64,000 bases of DNA from the NCBI RefSeq assembly GCF_007570835.1, contig NZ_SUNC01000002.1:1-64000 (forward strand). Direction: 5' to 3'. Made by a program: the position numbers and the translations under genes. This DNA comes from Croceicoccus sediminis (GTDB taxonomy: Bacteria; Pseudomonadota; Alphaproteobacteria; Sphingomonadales; Sphingomonadaceae). This document shows, one piece after another, positions 57,810 through 64,000 of this stretch (positions are counted from its first letter, which is position 1; every line of letters begins with the position of its first letter). Under the pieces are notes generated by a model. It saw nothing but the letters and a program-made list of their open reading frames with translations. It was not told the origin of the DNA and made no database searches.

Positions 57810-57973
57810 ATTACGGCCAGGACGATGCCGAGCACGGCAAGCACGATGCCAGAGGCGATCAGCTTCTTGTTGTCGCCTGCCCCGCCCTTGCGGACCTGGT
57901 CCACGCCCATCAGCGCCACGAAAATACCGATCGTGGCGAAAACGATGCCGAGCAGGAGCTGCGGAGTGAACAT
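57806..57973 (-). CDS. 55-residue membrane protein with two helices
   Basis: A small frame that size cut-offs miss. It encodes MFTPQLLLGIVFATIGIFVA (helix 1, about 3-22), a short polar hinge with VDQVRKGGAGDNKK, and LIASGIVLAVLGIVLAVI (helix 2, about 38-55), a clear two-span hairpin. The ATG at 57973 is preceded by a weak GAG ribosome-binding site. Its stop codon overlaps that of the NodT gene on the opposite strand (57806-57809). Function unknown. Confidence 0.72.
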   Translation of the reverse strand: MFTPQLLLGIVFATIGIFVALMGVDQVRKGGAGDNKKLIASGIVLAVLGIVLAVI

Positions 57974-58073
57974 GGCTCTACGCTAGGAACGTGGGCGCAA
58001 GTCATCAATCCGCAATTTCACGCAATCGGCCAGAATGACGGGATTTGTCACCGCCAACGGCCGGTCTGCGCGC

Positions 58074-60416
58074 TCAGGCGGCGTTTTCTAATGCGTCGCC
58101 GTCTCCGTCCGCCTTCTTGCCGCGCAGTTCGGGCGGCTTGAACCACTGGGCCCGATCCTCGTTGAAGGGGCGCCCGTCGCTCAGTTCCTCGGCGTTGACG
58201 GGGTAGGATATGAGATAGCCTTGGATCTGGGTGATCCCTTCGGTGCGCAGCCATTCCAGCTGGCTCTTGCGTTCAACCCCTTCGGCAACGGTCGACATGC
58301 CCAGCGCACCGGCCAGGTGCATGACGGCCCGCACGATCGCCTGGCAGTCCTCGCGATCCTCGATATCCTCGACGAAGCACTTGTCGATCTTGATCTTGTC
58401 GAATGGGAAAGACCGCAGGTAATTGAGCGAGGAATAGCCGGTCCCGAAATCGTCGAGCGAGATGCGCATGCCCATGCCGCGCAGTTCATGCAGCATGGCA
58501 ACGTTCCGTTCGCTGTCATGCATCAGCATGTTCTCTGTGATTTCCAGCTCGATCCGCGACGGGTCTATACCGGTGTTGCGGATCGCCTCGGCCAGTGTCG
58601 GAATCAGGCGGGGGGACCGCATCTGCAGCGGCGAAAGGTTGATCGCCACCGTTTCCTGTTCTGCCCAGCTTGCCGCTTCCTCGACCGCATTGCGGATGAT
58701 CCATTCGCCCAGCGACACGATCAGGCCGCTGTCTTCGGCCAGCGGGATGAATTCGCCCGGCATGACCACGCCCCAGATCGGGCTTTGCCAGCGGACCAGC
58801 GTTTCGAAGCCCACCGTCTTCTTCTGCGCGATGTCGTAGAGCGGTTGGTAATGCAGCGTGAATTCGTCGTTCTGGATCGCGGTCTTGAGGTCGGCCTCAA
58901 GCTGCGCGCGTTCGCGGTCGCGCTCTTCCAGCCACGGCTCGAACTCCGCGAACGTGCCCCGGCCCAGCGCCTTGGCGGCATAGAGCGCAAGGTCGGCCTG
59001 ACGCAGCAGGGTATCGGGGTTTCGCGCCGCGCCCTGCATCGTGCGATCGACATGCGCGATGCCGACCGACGTGCTGGTCGACAGCTTCTGGTCACCGAGC
59101 ACGAAGGGCTTTTCCATTTCCTCGACGATGCGCTGTGCGACGATCTTGGCGGTTTCCTGATCCGTCAGGCGGGTTAGCAGGACCGCGAATTCGTCCCCGC
59201 CTAGCCGCGCGACGAGGTCGTGCGACTTCACCGCGCCGCTGATGCGCTTCGACGCTTCGGCCAGAAGCCGGTCGCCGGTCGAATGGCCGAAGGTGTCGTT
59301 GATCTGCTTGAAATGATCGAGATCGAGATAGAGCAGCGCCAGCCCACCCGCGTTCTGCTTGCGCCCCAGCACTTCGGCCAGCGTTTCGCCAAACAGGAAC
59401 CGGTTGGCGATGCCGGTCAACATGTCGTGGTGCGCCATGAAATTGACGCGTTCAACCGCCTGACGCGTGTCGGTGGTATCGCGCGCCACGCCATGCATCG
59501 TGCCGTCGTCCCAGACATTGGCCGACATCGTCCACCAGCGGGTTTCGCCACCCACCGTCAGGCTGATCGTCAGGTCGCGGAACGGTTGGCGCACCAGCAG
59601 GCGATGGGCCAGCAATTCGCGCTGCGGCCCGTGGTCGAACAGCGAGACCATTTCCCGCCCTTCGAGGTTCCACGACTCGCATCCCGCCGCTTCGCCGAAA
59701 CGGTCGCATACCGCGACAAGGCAGGCGCCCTTGTCGACCTGCCACAGCCAGTCCGCGCTTTGCGCTTCATAGTCGTGCAGCAGGAGCTGGATCGTTTCTG
59801 CGCTTTCAGCCAGTTCCGCCTCGCCCTCGAACTTGCGGCGATAGAGTTTCGCATCGTCGTAGATGCCGCGAAACAGGATCATGGCCAGCGCGCTGATGAG
59901 GGCAAAGGACACGATCTCGATCCGGCCGAAGGTCGCGTAACTGATGCCGAAGCCCGTCAGGGTCATCGTACCCACGAAGACCGCGCAGATCCGCGGCAGG
60001 GCGCGATAATAGATCATGGAGGCCGTGACGACGCCCGCGACCAGGACCGACAGGAGGTAAAGCTCGGTTTCGCGCGCGAACATCGCGAACATGCCGATGC
60101 CCACGCCCCATCCGACCGAATCGGCAATGCCGAGGCCAAACATGTAGCGGCGCTGTTTCTTGAAATAGGAAAGGTCGATCGATTCGGGGGTGAAGCGGCG
60201 GATCACTTCGACACGGGCAAGGCTGATCGCCAGCATGAAGCCCAGCCAGGCGAACTGGATCAGCACGCCCTGCCCTCCAAGGCGGATGACGCACGTGATG
60301 AAAGCACCGAACGCCGACGTCGCAGCCGCAAGCTGGCCACGGTCTGCGTAGTCCTGCAAGCGACGGACCATCAGGTAGTCGGCGCGACCAAAAAGGGCGG
60401 CCTGTCTGCCTCCCAT
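58074..60416 (-). CDS. Membrane GGDEF-EAL protein (c-di-GMP synthesis/breakdown)
   Basis: This 780-residue protein has a membrane sensor of five or six helices (about 20-200), a PAS-like region (about 220-330), GGDEF (about 340-495; ARLGGDEFAVLL) and EAL (about 510-755; ETLVRW in place of EALLRW, with intact DDFGTGYSSLNYL and NLSPLQMRSP). GGDEF is canonical. The position of the inhibitory RxxD site reads KSHD, so product inhibition is probably weak. The EAL motif with Thr for Ala retains the metal-binding Glu. The start at 60416 is preferred; the frame opens at 60494. Confidence 0.92.
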   Translation of the reverse strand: MGGRQAALFGRADYLMVRRLQDYADRGQLAAATSAFGAFITCVIRLGGQGVLIQFAWLGFMLAISLARVEVIRRFTPESIDLSYFKKQRRYMFGLGIADSVGWGVGIGMFAMFARETELYLLSVLVAGVVTASMIYYRALPRICAVFVGTMTLTGFGISYATFGRIEIVSFALISALAMILFRGIYDDAKLYRRKFEGEAELAESAETIQLLLHDYEAQSADWLWQVDKGACLVAVCDRFGEAAGCESWNLEGREMVSLFDHGPQRELLAHRLLVRQPFRDLTISLTVGGETRWWTMSANVWDDGTMHGVARDTTDTRQAVERVNFMAHHDMLTGIANRFLFGETLAEVLGRKQNAGGLALLYLDLDHFKQINDTFGHSTGDRLLAEASKRISGAVKSHDLVARLGGDEFAVLLTRLTDQETAKIVAQRIVEEMEKPFVLGDQKLSTSTSVGIAHVDRTMQGAARNPDTLLRQADLALYAAKALGRGTFAEFEPWLEERDRERAQLEADLKTAIQNDEFTLHYQPLYDIAQKKTVGFETLVRWQSPIWGVVMPGEFIPLAEDSGLIVSLGEWIIRNAVEEAASWAEQETVAINLSPLQMRSPRLIPTLAEAIRNTGIDPSRIELEITENMLMHDSERNVAMLHELRGMGMRISLDDFGTGYSSLNYLRSFPFDKIKIDKCFVEDIEDREDCQAIVRAVMHLAGALGMSTVAEGVERKSQLEWLRTEGITQIQGYLISYPVNAEELSDGRPFNEDRAQWFKPPELRGKKADGDGDALENAA

Positions 60417-60524
60417 AACCGGTTCAATCCCCAAATAAGTGAAACCGCGTGTGGGGCAGAACTTAGGGCAGGAAGGTAAATCGGCAGTAAACACCTGAAA
60501 TGAAACACGCGTTGTTCCAAAACG

Positions 60525-60556
60525 AAACCCCCGCCAGATCGCTCTGACGGGGGTTT
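60525..60556. terminator. Bidirectional rho-independent terminator after rpoC
   Basis: A 9-bp stem (AAACCCCCG 60525-60533 with CGGGGGTTT 60548-60556) has an inner CAGA/TCTG stem and a four-base loop. T-rich sequence follows on both sides, so it can serve rpoC on the minus strand and any plus-strand transcript. It lies 40 bases after the rpoC stop codon. Confidence 0.8.
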
Positions 60557-60595
60557 GTTATTTCCAGGCTTTCGCGGGGAAAGCGCGCAGGAGGA

Positions 60596-64000
<3,405 letters not shown>

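Overview
The window is GC-rich chromosomal DNA from an alphaproteobacterium, most likely a sphingomonad (Sphingomonadales, Erythrobacter/Novosphingobium-like). Pointers are the COQ9-type and DUF1134 proteins, a CBP3-like ubiquinol-cytochrome c chaperone paired with DUF177, trifunctional-size PutA with a divergent Lrp regulator, a NodT-type outer-membrane lipoprotein, and many sphingomonad-style short overlaps (ATGA, GTGA, TTGA). Genus assignment is inference; no rRNA gene is present.

Left core region (1-25.8 kb): a retropepsin-like protease, an Atm1-type ABC exporter, a GFA/CENP-V protein, a small lipoprotein, a SulP transporter, a RodZ-like HTH protein, hslVU, bamE, the cytochrome bc1 chaperone/DUF177 pair, putA with its divergent Lrp-type regulator, a membrane-anchored thioredoxin, ssb, feoAB (with Fur-like and FNR-like sites), coq9, an ankyrin protein, a SCO copper chaperone, a YcgN protein, a YgjP-type metallopeptidase, ribD-ribE, an aspartate/aromatic aminotransferase, a DUF1134 protein and tRNA-Ser(GCT).

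Island (25839-46608, about 20.8 kb): an integrative mobilizable element inserted in the 3' end of tRNA-Ser(GCT). A 16-bp piece of the tRNA 3' end is repeated exactly at the far boundary. It carries a P4-type integrase, a membrane protein with a PD-(D/E)XK-like motif, a MobF relaxase-helicase with a small accessory protein, a type I restriction-modification operon (hsdM-hsdS-hsdR plus a YgjP-type metallopeptidase), a three-gene nucleotide-metabolism cassette, and a hipBA module under three evenly spaced palindromic operators. The cassette is the most unusual part: a fusion of exonuclease-like, DUF429 and P-loop nucleotide-kinase-like domains, then a short adenylosuccinate-synthetase homologue in which the PurA catalytic Asp is Ser (as in the phage PurZ enzymes of the 2-aminoadenine pathway), then a membrane-anchored protein with a dCTP deaminase/dUTPase-like core. 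It looks like an undescribed nucleotide-based defence or DNA-modification module; that function is inference.

Right core region (46.7-64 kb): a DUF983 protein, an ECF sigma/anti-sigma pair, a YadA-like trimeric autotransporter, a CecR-YbhGFSR-like ABC efflux operon with its own NodT outer-membrane factor, a 55-residue two-helix membrane protein missed by size cut-offs, a GGDEF-EAL protein, and the C-terminal four fifths of rpoC running off the right edge.
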